Assembly: GCA_963742795.1 (NCBI GenBank)
Contig: CAVUNL010000008.1
Span: 350,006-414,005 of the forward strand
Direction of reading: 5' to 3'
DNA from: Palsa-504 sp963742795
GTDB lineage: Bacteria > Actinomycetota > Actinomycetes > Streptosporangiales > Streptosporangiaceae
DNA: 64,000 nucleotides
The position numbers and the translations under genes are program-made. Numbering within the stretch: position 1 is the stretch's first letter; each line of letters begins with the position of its first letter. This document shows, in pieces, positions 56,846 through 64,000 of this stretch. Under the pieces are notes generated by a model that searched no databases, had not been told where the DNA came from, and saw only the letters and a program-made list of their open reading frames with translations.

Positions 56846-58131
56846 TTATGCCGCGTGCGCGACGGGGTTCGCGTGGATCCAGGCATGGCAGTCAAGGCAG
56901 ACGATAAGGGTCTTGCGCCGCATCTTGGCCATGAGGGCGGCCCACGCGGGCTGGCCCGGCCCGGGCTTGCCGAGCACGGCAGCGCGGTGACCTGGTGGAC
57001 TGTCACCGTGGTGCCGTGCTCGCACAGCTCGCATGCCCGCTTGAGGAGCCGGTGGATCAGTTCCTTGCGGGGGTGGCCGATCCGGGCCGGGGCGGGGTCA
57101 TGGATGACCGCGCGCCTGTCTTGCTTGAGGGGTATCCCGCCGAACCGTGCTACCAGGTCCTTCTTGCCCTCGCGGTGCCGTCTGGCTTCGAAGCAGGTCC
57201 TGGGGCCGTGGCCGGTGATAACTTTCGCCTTGTAGCGGGCGGCCATCTTGGCCACGGAGGACTTGTGCTTGGCGGCCAGGGTTTTCAGCATCGATGTCTG
57301 GGCGTACCAGCACAGCGTGCTGAGCCGCCAGACGTCCTGGGCGAGCAGGTAGTAGTAGTTCACGATGCCCCGGTATTCGGCGCCGTAGATCCGGACGATG
57401 TCGTAGTCGTCCAGGTTCTGCAGCCTGTTCCGGTGCCAGGGTTTGCCCCGGCGCCGGCAGGGGGCGATCTTGGCCTTGATCACGTCCGGCGGCACGCGCA
57501 GCGCGATTCTCCCGTTGGCCGACCGGCGGCCGTAGGTGATCCGGGTGTCGCAGTGCTGGACGATGATGTGGTAGCCGAGGAACCGCGCCGGCTGGGTGCG
57601 GGCGTGGCTGATCAGGGTCTTGTCCTGGCTGAGTTCCAGCCCGAGGGTCTCCCGGAGGAACGCCGCCAGTCCGGCCTTGATCTGCTCGGCTTCGGCCTTC
57701 GGCCCGGTGAACCCCAGGATGTGGTCATCTGCGTACCTTATGTACCGCAGCCGCCGGTATCCGGGGTCCATCGGATCGATGGAGGGGAGCGTGCGCATCT
57801 GGCGTGTCAGGTCCCGGGCCGCGGCCCGGTCCCCGCGCCGCCGCGCGCTGTCCCGCCGGGTTCTTATCCTCATGTACTCGGGGTTGCGTGCCCGGCTGGC
57901 TCCCCGCGTGTATCGCGGGATCAGGTCCCTCTCGACGAACTCGTCGAGCTTGTTCAGGTAGATGTTACTGAGGACGGGTGACACCTGGCCGCCTTGCGGT
58001 ACCCCGCTGAGCGTGTCACGGTATTCCCAGTCCTCCAGGTACCCGGCTTTGAGCATGTGACGGATCAGCCGGAGAAACCGCTGATCGTGGATTTTCTCCG
58101 CTAGGATCCCGGCCATTATCTCGTGGTCCAA
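56846..58131 (-). pseudogene. Group II intron reverse transcriptase/maturase, 5'-truncated and frameshifted
   Basis: It reads SLDHEIMAGILAEKIHDQRF, SGVPQGGQVSPVLSNIYLNK, RYIRYADDHILGFTG (catalytic YADD), then a maturase (X) domain and ACELCEHGTTVTVHQVTAL. The HNH end, VCLDCHAWIHANPVAH, lies one frame off; one missing C near 56990 explains the shift. Upstream of SLDH two stops follow immediately and the first about 150 residues (RT0-RT2) are absent, so the element is dead. Confidence 0.85.
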
Positions 58132-58145
58132 AGACCCGAACGACT

Positions 58146-58553
58146 CCCCGCCTTACTACGTGCTTCGATGACCTCGCCGCGGCGATCCGGGCGTGGGCGA
58201 AGGGCTGGCTGCCCACCGAGGCGGCCGCTGAGCTGCTGATCTCGCATCAGGGCTGGCTGCTGCGGGAGGATTTCCTGCAGGTGGCGGTCGAGGTCCGGTG
58301 GGAGCCGTTCCGGGGCCGGGAGGTCGCGGCTATCGACTTGGCCGCGGCGGCTGCCGCGGTGCAGGGCGTGCTGCCATGCTCGGACGGGGAGCGGCAGGTG
58401 CTGCTGGTGGCGGCCGGCATCGCCGAGGGCATCCCGGTTGACCTGCGGGAAGCAGCGCTGTGCATGGACGCCGTCAACGCCGCGCGGGCCGCCCAGGCGA
58501 TCTGCCATGCGGCCGGGTGCCGGGTGCAGGTGGTGACGGAGACGTGCCGGTGA
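58146..58553 (+). pseudogene. Recombinase-cassette protein, N-terminally truncated
   Basis: The open frame starts abruptly at the intron boundary (TTCFDDLAAAIRAWAKGWLP) and runs EAAAELLISHQGWLLREDFL to a normal stop, 136 codons. Its stop overlaps the next GTG (GTGA). Homologous genes sit before DUF5372 proteins and serine recombinases in actinobacterial mobile elements; the family has no known function. The 5' part was replaced by the intron fragment. Confidence 0.5.
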
Positions 58554-59017
58554 GGCCCGCGCTGCCGGCCACCGTGGTCATCACCCAGGCCCGGCATCCG
58601 CTGGAGGGCCGTGACCTGCGCGTGCTGGGCTGGATGCGCCGGCTCGGCCATCTGGAGCTGATGCTGGAATTGCCCGATGGCAGCAAGCGGCTGATCCCGG
58701 CGGAGTGGACCAGCCAGCACGACGACCCGGACCCGGGCACGGGGACGCTGGGCGGGACAGCGGACCTGCTGGGCCTGTCGGTGCTGGTTTCGGCTCTTTG
58801 CGCCCGGAGCCGCGATGACCGGGGGCAGGCTGCACGAAACCCACCTGCCAAGGAGGACGATCGTGCAGCCTGTTCAGCTCAGTCTGCTGCCGGACCAGGT
58901 TCCGGCGCCACCGCCGGATCTGATCGGCCAGCTCCCCGGCCCCCGGGTAGAAACGGCGACCACGCTGCTGGCGGGCCTGATCGCCAGGGCCGCGGTGGCG
59001 GCGGGGGCGGGCGATGA
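58550..59017 (+). CDS. DUF5372-like small protein of the recombinase cassette
   Basis: GTG 58550 overlaps the previous stop. The conserved part VVITQARHPLEGRDLRVLGW, ELPDGSKRLIPAEWTSQHDD and TADLLGLSVLVSALCA fits the DUF5372 pattern (I.HP.hPL.G..; iPa.WT; dLL.L). After about residue 90 the frame runs over the start of the next gene and becomes Gly-rich, so the real functional part may be only the first about 90 residues. Confidence 0.55.
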   Translation: MRPALPATVVITQARHPLEGRDLRVLGWMRRLGHLELMLELPDGSKRLIPAEWTSQHDDPDPGTGTLGGTADLLGLSVLVSALCARSRDDRGQAARNPPAKEDDRAACSAQSAAGPGSGATAGSDRPAPRPPGRNGDHAAGGPDRQGRGGGGGGR

Positions 59018-59021
59018 GTGA
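58863..59021 (+). CDS. Small protein preceding the serine recombinase, 52 aa
   Basis: AAGGAGGACGATC followed by GTG 58863 is one of the best ribosome sites in the window. The product QPVQLSLLPDQVPAPPPDLI and ETATTLLAGLIARAAVAAG is short and helical. Its stop overlaps the start of the recombinase (8-bp overlap). Similar tiny genes accompany this recombinase type. Role unknown. Confidence 0.55.
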   Translation: MQPVQLSLLPDQVPAPPPDLIGQLPGPRVETATTLLAGLIARAAVAAGAGDE

Positions 59022-59472
59022 GTCCGGGAAGATAACCAGCTCCCAACTCTGCAGAGCGGCCGTAATATATGTCCGCCAGTCCACCTTGGTCCAGGTGGAG
59101 CGGAACACCGAATCGACCGCCCGCCAGTATGACCTGGTCCACCGGGCTCAGCAGCTGGGCTGGCCGCGGGAGGCGATCCGGGTCGTTGACGGCGACCTGG
59201 GCATCTCCGGGTCGGTGACCGGGCAGCGGGCCGGGTTCGAGGGCATGGTCGCCGAGGTCGCCCTCGGCCAGGTCGGGATCATCCTGGCGCTGGAGGTCTC
59301 CCGGCTCGCCAGGGATAACGCGGCGTGGTACCGGCTACTCGACCTGGCCGGGGTGTGCGACACGCTGGTCGCCGACGCTGACGCGGTGTATCACCCGGCG
59401 CTGTTCGGCGACCGGCTACTGCTCGGGCTGAGTGGGCATCATGAGCGAAGCGTTATGCCGATATCGGCATAA
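59014..59472 (+). pseudogene. Serine recombinase (resolvase/invertase type), 3'-truncated
   Basis: The catalytic domain is present: AAVIYVRQSTLVQVERNTES (Ser in the RxS region), RQYDLVHRAQQLGWP, GLISRLARDN-like LEVSRLARDNAAWYRLLDLA and YHPALFGDRLLLGLSG. The rest of a large serine recombinase (about 350 or more residues, including the DNA-binding part) is missing. The coding similarity ends near 59440, with the frame running into the palindrome at 59453-59472. RIT element 2 starts there, so its arrival probably cut the gene. Confidence 0.8.
59453..59472. repeat. Perfect 20-bp palindrome at the RIT element border
   Basis: The sequence TTATGCCGATATCGGCATAA is its own complement. It overlaps the first two bases of the left RIT inverted repeat, and its core CCGATATCGG is that of the palindrome at 45658-45687. 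Confidence 0.85.
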
Positions 59473-59652
59473 AGCTTCTTATGCGGACTTCTCCGTTATG
59501 CCGACCATGAGCTGTGAGGACGCTGCGGGCTTCGCCGGCATCGTCGGCATTTCGGCATAATCCCAGCCCAGCGGCTGCTTGCTTCCGGCTTCTTCCCAGG
59601 TCAGGGGCTGATTCTTCTCTCCGGACGCGCTGGACGTCCGGAAGAGGAGCAC

Positions 59653-60879
59653 ATGATGGCGAAAACGAAACCGTCCTGGGCGAAGGTGACCGGGCCGCTC
59701 GCGGAGTACGCGGACGGGTTCAGGGCCGAGCTGTTCCGGCTCGGCTATACCCCGCTCACCGCAGCCTGCCAGCTGCGGCTGACCGCTCACCTGAGCCGCT
59801 GGATGACCGCCGAGGGCATCAGCACCCAGGATCTGGACATGCCGACGGCGGAACGGTACTTCGCGGCCCGCCGCCTGGCGGGATACGCCAACGAGCGGAC
59901 CACCAAGGCACTCGGCCCGCTGCTGGGCTATCTCCGCAGGCTGAGGGCGGCCCCGCTTCCGCCAGCGGAGCCGGCGACGGAGACGAGCCTGCTGCTGGAC
60001 CGTTTCGCGGCCTACCTGGCGTCCGAGCGGGGCCTGGCGCCGATGACGGTCGCCCTGAACGTCCGGCTGGCCCGCCCGTTCCTGCAGCAGCGGGCACTCG
60101 GTCACGACGGGCACCTGGACCTGGAGCAGCTGACCGCCGGCGAGGTACGGGCATTCGTGCTGGACCAGGCGCGGAAGCAGCCGCGGTCGGCCAAGCGGAT
60201 CGTGACCGCGCTGCGGTCGCTGCTCCGCTTCCTGCACGTTGACGGCGTCCTGGCCGTCCCGCTGGCGGGCGCGGTGCCGTCGCCGGCCGGGCATTCGCTG
60301 GCCGGGCTGCCCCGGGCGCTGGAGCCCGGGCAGGTCCAGGCGATGCTGGACTCCTGCGACCCGGCCACCGCGACCGGGCGCCGGGACCGGGCGGTCCTGC
60401 TGATGCTGTCCCGGATGGGCCTGCGGGCCGGCGAAGTCGCCGGGCTCGGCCTGGACGACATCGACTGGCGGCGCGGCGAGATCACGGTCCTGGGCAAGGG
60501 CAGCCGCCGCGACCGGCTGCCGCTCCCTTCCGACGTCGGCGCGGCGATCGTCGCCTACCTCCGCGACGGCCGCCCGGCCGGCGCGCTGGACCGCACGGTG
60601 TTCATCGCCGCCCAGGCACCCCGGGAAGCACTGTCCTACCTCGGGATCACCACGATCGTCGCGGAGGCCGCCGCCCGGGCGGGGATCCCCGGGCCGGTCC
60701 ACGCCCACCGCCTGCGACACTCGGCCGCGACCGCGATGCTGCGCGGCGGCGGGTCGCTGACCGAGATCGGGCAGGCTCTCCGCCATGCCCGCCCGGCCAC
60801 GACCGCGATCTACGCCAAGGTCGACATCAACGCGCTGCGCCCGCTGGGGCGCCCCTGGCCCGGACAGGAAACCGCATGA
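59653..60879 (+). CDS. RIT element 2, first tyrosine recombinase
   Basis: A 408-aa protein. The core-binding region has LTAHLSRWMTAEGISTQDL and a second SAM-like stretch (ETSLLLDRFAAYLASERGLA). The catalytic domain has Arg in SRMGLRAGEVAGLGL, the Lys region VLGKGSRRDRLPLP, HAHRLRHSAATAMLRGG (His-x-x-Arg) and Tyr in TTAIYAKVD. All catalytic positions are kept. It acts with the two following recombinases, probably as one complex on the element ends. ATG 59653 follows AGAGGAGCAC. ATGA overlap joins it to the next gene. Confidence 0.92.
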   Translation: MMAKTKPSWAKVTGPLAEYADGFRAELFRLGYTPLTAACQLRLTAHLSRWMTAEGISTQDLDMPTAERYFAARRLAGYANERTTKALGPLLGYLRRLRAAPLPPAEPATETSLLLDRFAAYLASERGLAPMTVALNVRLARPFLQQRALGHDGHLDLEQLTAGEVRAFVLDQARKQPRSAKRIVTALRSLLRFLHVDGVLAVPLAGAVPSPAGHSLAGLPRALEPGQVQAMLDSCDPATATGRRDRAVLLMLSRMGLRAGEVAGLGLDDIDWRRGEITVLGKGSRRDRLPLPSDVGAAIVAYLRDGRPAGALDRTVFIAAQAPREALSYLGITTIVAEAAARAGIPGPVHAHRLRHSAATAMLRGGGSLTEIGQALRHARPATTAIYAKVDINALRPLGRPWPGQETA

Positions 60880-61814
60880 CGGCGGGCGGGCGCCCGCTGC
60901 GGGACTCCCTGGAGGACTACCTGGCGCTACGCCGCGCGCTGGGCTTCAGGCTCAAGGCCGCCGGACGGCTGCTCGGCCAGTTCGTCAGCTGGCTCGACGA
61001 CCGCGGCACCGGCACCATCACCACCGCCGACGCCCTTGAATGGGCGGTGCTCCCGCCGGGAGCCTCGCAGGCCTGGCAGTCAATCCGGCTCAGCACGGTC
61101 CGCGGGTTCGCCGCCTACCTGCACGGCACCGACCCGTCGGTCCAGGTTCCCCCGGCCGGGCTGATCCGCCGCGGGAACGACCGCGCGACCCCCTACATCT
61201 ACTCCGACGCCGAGATCAGCGCCGTCATCGCTGCAGCCGGCACGCTGCGGCCCCGGTTCCGGGCCGCCACCTACCAGACCCTGATCAGTCTTCTCGCAGC
61301 AAGCGGCGTCAGGATCGGGGAAGCGCTCTCCCTCGACCGCGGCGACCTCGATGCCGGCCAGGGCATCCTCACCGTCCGGGACTCGAAATTCGGGAAGACC
61401 CGGCTGGTCCCGCTGCACCCCACCGCGACCGGCGCGCTGGCCCGGTACTCGGCCCTGCGGGACGAGCACCATCCCCGCCCGGCCGAGCCGGCGCTGTTCC
61501 TGTCCACCGCCGGGACACGGCTGCGGCACAGCAACGTCAGCCTCACGTTCAGCAAGCTCACCGACCAGGCCGGGCTGGCCCGGAGGTCAGCCAGCTGCCG
61601 TCCCCGGATCCATGACGTCCGCCATTCCTATGCGGTGAATACCGTCCTCGGCTGGTACCGCGACGGCGCCGACGTCGCCGCGATGATGCCCCGCCTGTCC
61701 ACCTACCTCGGACATAACGACCCAAAACACACATATTGGTACCTGTCGGCCGCGCCTGAGCTGATGGCGCTGGCCGGCGACCGGCTGCACGCCCACCTGA
61801 ACGGACAATCATGA
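60876..61814 (+). CDS. RIT element 2, second tyrosine recombinase
   Basis: A 312-aa protein starting with RDSLEDYLALRRALGFRLKA (core-binding), and ending in the catalytic domain: Arg in LAASGVRIGEALSLDRG, RPRIHDVRHSYAVNTVLGWY (His-x-x-Arg) and Tyr in HNDPKHTYWYLSA. Full length for this member of RIT trios. Start and stop overlap the neighbours by 4 bp each, which indicates one translationally coupled transcript and equal synthesis of the three proteins. Confidence 0.92.
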   Translation: MTAGGRPLRDSLEDYLALRRALGFRLKAAGRLLGQFVSWLDDRGTGTITTADALEWAVLPPGASQAWQSIRLSTVRGFAAYLHGTDPSVQVPPAGLIRRGNDRATPYIYSDAEISAVIAAAGTLRPRFRAATYQTLISLLAASGVRIGEALSLDRGDLDAGQGILTVRDSKFGKTRLVPLHPTATGALARYSALRDEHHPRPAEPALFLSTAGTRLRHSNVSLTFSKLTDQAGLARRSASCRPRIHDVRHSYAVNTVLGWYRDGADVAAMMPRLSTYLGHNDPKHTYWYLSAAPELMALAGDRLHAHLNGQS

Positions 61815-62800
61815 CCGCCCTCGCCCCGACCCTGCAGGCATTCTTCACCGACCGCCTGGCCCTGCAGCGGCAGGCCAGCGGCCACACGGTCGCCGCCTAC
61901 CGGGACGCGCTCAGGATGCTGGTCGTCTTCGCCTCCCAGCAGGCGGGGAAGAGCCCGTCCCGGCTGGACATCGCCGACCTGGACGCGCAGACGGTCGGCG
62001 CGTTCCTGAACCACCTGGAAAACGAGCGCGGCAACAGCGTCCGGACCCGCAATGCCCGGCTGGCCGCGATCCACTCCCTGTTCGGCTACGCCGCGGTGCG
62101 CCATCCTGAGCATGCCTCCGACATCCAGCGGGTCCTGGCCATCCCGCCCAAGCGCTTTGACAAGGCCCTGATCACCTACCTCACCGAAGACGAGATCACC
62201 GCCTTGCTGGCCGCACCGGACCTGACGACCTGGACCGGCCGCCGCGACCAGGCGCTGCTGGTGCTCGCCTGCCAGACCGGGCTGCGCGCCACCGAGCTCA
62301 CCAGCCTCGCCATCGGGGACGTCCACCTGGGCGCCGGCGCGCACGTCAGCTGCCTGGGCAAGGGCAGGAAGCAGAGGATTACCCCGCTCACCCCCGGCAC
62401 CGTGACGGTCCTGCGCTCCTGGCTCGGCGAGCGCGGCGGCCTGCCCGCCGACCCGCTGTTCATCACCCGCCGCGGCACCCCGCTCAGCCGCGACGCCCTG
62501 GAACGGCGGATCGCCAAGTACACCTCCACCGCCGCGAAGACGTGCCCGTCGCTGCTGGAGAAGAACATATCGCCCCATACTCTGCGTCATTCCGCGGCCA
62601 TGAGGCTGCTCGGCGCCGGCATCGACACCTCGGTCATCGCACTGTGGATGGGGCACGAAAACACCGCCACCACACAGGTCTACATTCATGCTGACCTGGC
62701 ACTTAAAGAACGGGCCATCGCCCGGACCGCACCTCAGAACACTACACCCGGCCGCTACCAGCCATCCGACGACATCCTGGCGTTCCTCGACGGGCTGTGA
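61811..62800 (+). CDS. RIT element 2, third tyrosine recombinase
   Basis: A 329-aa protein. Core-binding helices include TLQAFFTDRLALQRQASGHT and LDAQTVGAFLNHLENERGNS. The catalytic part has Arg in ACQTGLRATELTSLAIG, LGKGRKQRITPL, SPHTLRHSAAMRLLGAGIDT (His-x-x-Arg) and Tyr in TTQVYIHADLALKERA. The last residues GRYQPSDDILAFLDGL reappear in the scrap at 45373-45573. The inner inverted repeat begins at the stop codon. Confidence 0.92.
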   Translation: MTALAPTLQAFFTDRLALQRQASGHTVAAYRDALRMLVVFASQQAGKSPSRLDIADLDAQTVGAFLNHLENERGNSVRTRNARLAAIHSLFGYAAVRHPEHASDIQRVLAIPPKRFDKALITYLTEDEITALLAAPDLTTWTGRRDQALLVLACQTGLRATELTSLAIGDVHLGAGAHVSCLGKGRKQRITPLTPGTVTVLRSWLGERGGLPADPLFITRRGTPLSRDALERRIAKYTSTAAKTCPSLLEKNISPHTLRHSAAMRLLGAGIDTSVIALWMGHENTATTQVYIHADLALKERAIARTAPQNTTPGRYQPSDDILAFLDGL

Positions 62801-62888
62801 TTATGCCGAACGCTCCTGCCCATCGCCGCGGCCCGCCGGGTGCTCCCGCCGCCTGGTCGGCATAACGGAGAAGTCCGCATAAGAAGCT

Positions 62889-64000
62889 TTCGGGCTCTCC
62901 ATTTAGCCGGAGTATGGCAGATACGCAGCGCGCCACGGACGCCCGGCGGTGACTCGGTCCAGGCTCGGCGGATGCCCGCGCGTAGCAGGCGGCACTGGTG
63001 AGGTCTTCCGTGGCTTGTTCCCGGCAGTGATGTTGCGGTAGCGCACCGGCTCGTGACCGGCCGCAAGCTCGAGCACACGGTAGAAGACCATGCCGCGGCT
63101 GCGCGAGCGCCGGCGGTTGAAGCGGAACACAAACTCATCGAGGTAGCTCTGCAGGTGGGCGGGCTCGACCGCCCCCTGGTGAGTGCTCAGCAGCCACCGC
63201 TTGGCCAGCGAAGCGACGCGGTGCACGGCCGGCAGCAGCGTGGCCGGGTCCTCGCCACGGGCCCGCGCAGCCCGCTGGCTGCGCCGCCGATGGGCGTAGC
63301 CGAGCTTGGCGAGCCCGTGATACCCCATCCAGGCATCGGTGATCACTGTCGCTGCCGGGGCGACATGATCAGTGACGAAGGGAAGCAATGACGCGGCCGA
63401 CCCGTCCTCGAGCAGCGCCATCCGGCACCGGCCGATCCCCTTGGGCTCGCGGACTTCGACCGCGATGCCGGTCAGGACCTTCTTGCCCTGAGCACGCCCG
63501 CCAGCCAGCCCAGGCTCTTCGCCGCCGATGTAGGTTTCATCCACCTCCACCGTGCCGTTCAGCCGCTTGCGGCCCGGGTGGACCAGCACCGAGCGGAACC
63601 GGGCCAGCATCGCCCACGCCGTCTGGTAGGAGCCGATCTCCAGCGACCGCTGCAAGCTGAGCGCCGAGATCCCGTCCTTAGCCGTGGCGAACGACCAGCA
63701 GGCCGTGAACCACACGGTCAGCGGTGTGCGCGTCTTGTCGAAGATCGTGCCGGCCGTCACCGAGGTCCGGTGCCCGCAGGCGGCGCACATGATCCGGCGA
63801 TCACCCGTCCGCCAGCCTCCAACGCCGTCGCACCTGGCGCATTCGAACCCGTGTGGCCAGCGCAGCCACTCCAGGTAGTCCAGGCAGTCGGCATCGGTGC
63901 GGAACCAGGCCTGGAACTCGCCTATCGAGCGCGGGTAGTGCAGCCCGCCACGGACCTCAGCCACGGTCTCAGCTTACTCCGGCTAAATGGAGAGCCCGAA
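62889..64000 (-). mobile_element. Complete IS1595-like insertion sequence
   Basis: Perfect terminal inverted repeats of at least 26 bp (62889-62914 and 63975-64000) enclose one transposase gene. The right end coincides with the window edge, so the target duplication cannot be checked. The left end shares its first two bases with the RIT element's terminal repeat. Confidence 0.9.
62903..63964 (-). CDS. IS1595-family transposase
   Basis: A 353-aa protein. An N-terminal zinc ribbon has CARCDGVGGW and CAACGHRTS. The ISXO2-like DDE core has GTVEVDETYIGGEEPGL (first Asp), VITDAWMGYHGL (second Asp) and the late FNRRRSRSRGMVFYRVLE block. GTG 63964 is the start. The last codons (YLPYSG) and the stop lie within the left inverted repeat, so the element has no spare DNA at that end. 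It appears intact. Confidence 0.92.
   Translation of the reverse strand: MAEVRGGLHYPRSIGEFQAWFRTDADCLDYLEWLRWPHGFECARCDGVGGWRTGDRRIMCAACGHRTSVTAGTIFDKTRTPLTVWFTACWSFATAKDGISALSLQRSLEIGSYQTAWAMLARFRSVLVHPGRKRLNGTVEVDETYIGGEEPGLAGGRAQGKKVLTGIAVEVREPKGIGRCRMALLEDGSAASLLPFVTDHVAPAATVITDAWMGYHGLAKLGYAHRRRSQRAARARGEDPATLLPAVHRVASLAKRWLLSTHQGAVEPAHLQSYLDEFVFRFNRRRSRSRGMVFYRVLELAAGHEPVRYRNITAGNKPRKTSPVPPATRGHPPSLDRVTAGRPWRAAYLPYSG

Larger units (their letters stand above)
56803..58145 (-). mobile_element. Truncated group II intron
   Basis: Comprises the maturase relic and domain V. The 5' half of the intron (domain I to IV and the start of the maturase) is missing at 58145, where a different gene starts on the opposite strand. 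The intron's 3' end probably lies around 56640-56790, where the minus strand shows a further hairpin (TTCATGCTGCATGAA, 56759-56773), possibly domain VI or a neighbouring inverted repeat. Confidence 0.7.
59471..62890 (+). mobile_element. RIT element 2 (recombinases in trio), apparently intact
   Basis: A 3.42-kb element with perfect 35-bp inverted ends (59471-59505 and 62856-62890). A second, inner pair of 12-bp inverted repeats lies at 59551-59562 and 62799-62810, and there are three tyrosine recombinase genes in tight ATGA overlap. This is the layout of RIT elements described from several bacterial groups. No target duplication is visible: on the left it touches the palindrome at 59453-59472, and on the right an IS1595-like element begins at once. 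Confidence 0.9.

Overview
The window is very GC-rich, with almost every third codon position G or C, many GTG starts and strong GGAGG-type ribosome binding sites. The gene content points to a filamentous or soil actinomycete, most likely in or near Streptosporangiales: XRE/NB-ARC/TPR regulators, LAL-type LuxR regulators, a CU044_5270-type anti-sigma-like protein, a DUF574-type methyltransferase and CotH. This placement is inference from gene content. No rRNA or tRNA gene was seen.

Layout. (1) 1-6.4 kb: the 3' end of an EXORDIUM-like secreted protein, secreted and lipoprotein genes, a PPK2 polyphosphate kinase next to a PrsW protease, a dienelactone hydrolase, an SDR and a tandem NTF2-like protein. 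(2) 6.4-9.8 kb: an unusual P-loop NTPase/Ser-Thr kinase fusion followed by a VapBC-like toxin-antitoxin pair. (3) 9.8-14.6 kb: an MFS remnant, Mug glycosylase, a 1-Cys peroxiredoxin and a frameshifted XRE-NB-ARC-TPR regulator. (4) 14.9-22.4 kb: ordinary metabolism, with an aldo/keto reductase, a tight larE-larB-larC operon without larA, and a phosphotransferase/acyl-CoA dehydrogenase pair. (5) 22.4-28.1 kb: a mosaic of truncated or frameshifted genes (catalase, AKR, LAL regulator, sigma factor, CU044_5270), a lone thioesterase and a second copy of the gene end and terminator found at the left edge of the window. (6) 28.3-34.7 kb: an AraC regulator with an FAD monooxygenase, a P-type ATPase missing its N-terminal half, a broken GYD protein and an IS256-type scrap. 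(7) 35.0-38.5 kb: a CotH kinase, a beta-propeller protein and a TIM-barrel protein. (8) 38.6-45.7 kb: a mobile graveyard with possible group II intron RNA, a truncated IS66 transposase and a decayed recombinase-in-trio (RIT) element. (9) 45.8-56.5 kb: two MDR reductases, an NDH-2-like dehydrogenase, a GNAT enzyme, a two-TM K+ channel, a coiled-coil protein and an AcuC-like deacetylase, with fragments between. (10) 56.6-64 kb: a truncated group II intron, a serine-recombinase cassette, an apparently intact RIT element with perfect 35-bp inverted ends, and a complete IS1595-like element that runs to the window edge.

The most interesting items are the two RIT elements with CCGATATCGG-centred palindromes, the NTPase-kinase fusion beside a toxin-antitoxin pair, and the CotH/propeller/TIM-barrel neighbourhood. 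A striking number of genes carry single-base frameshifts. Many lie next to mobile DNA, but residual sequencing indels cannot be excluded from this sequence alone.
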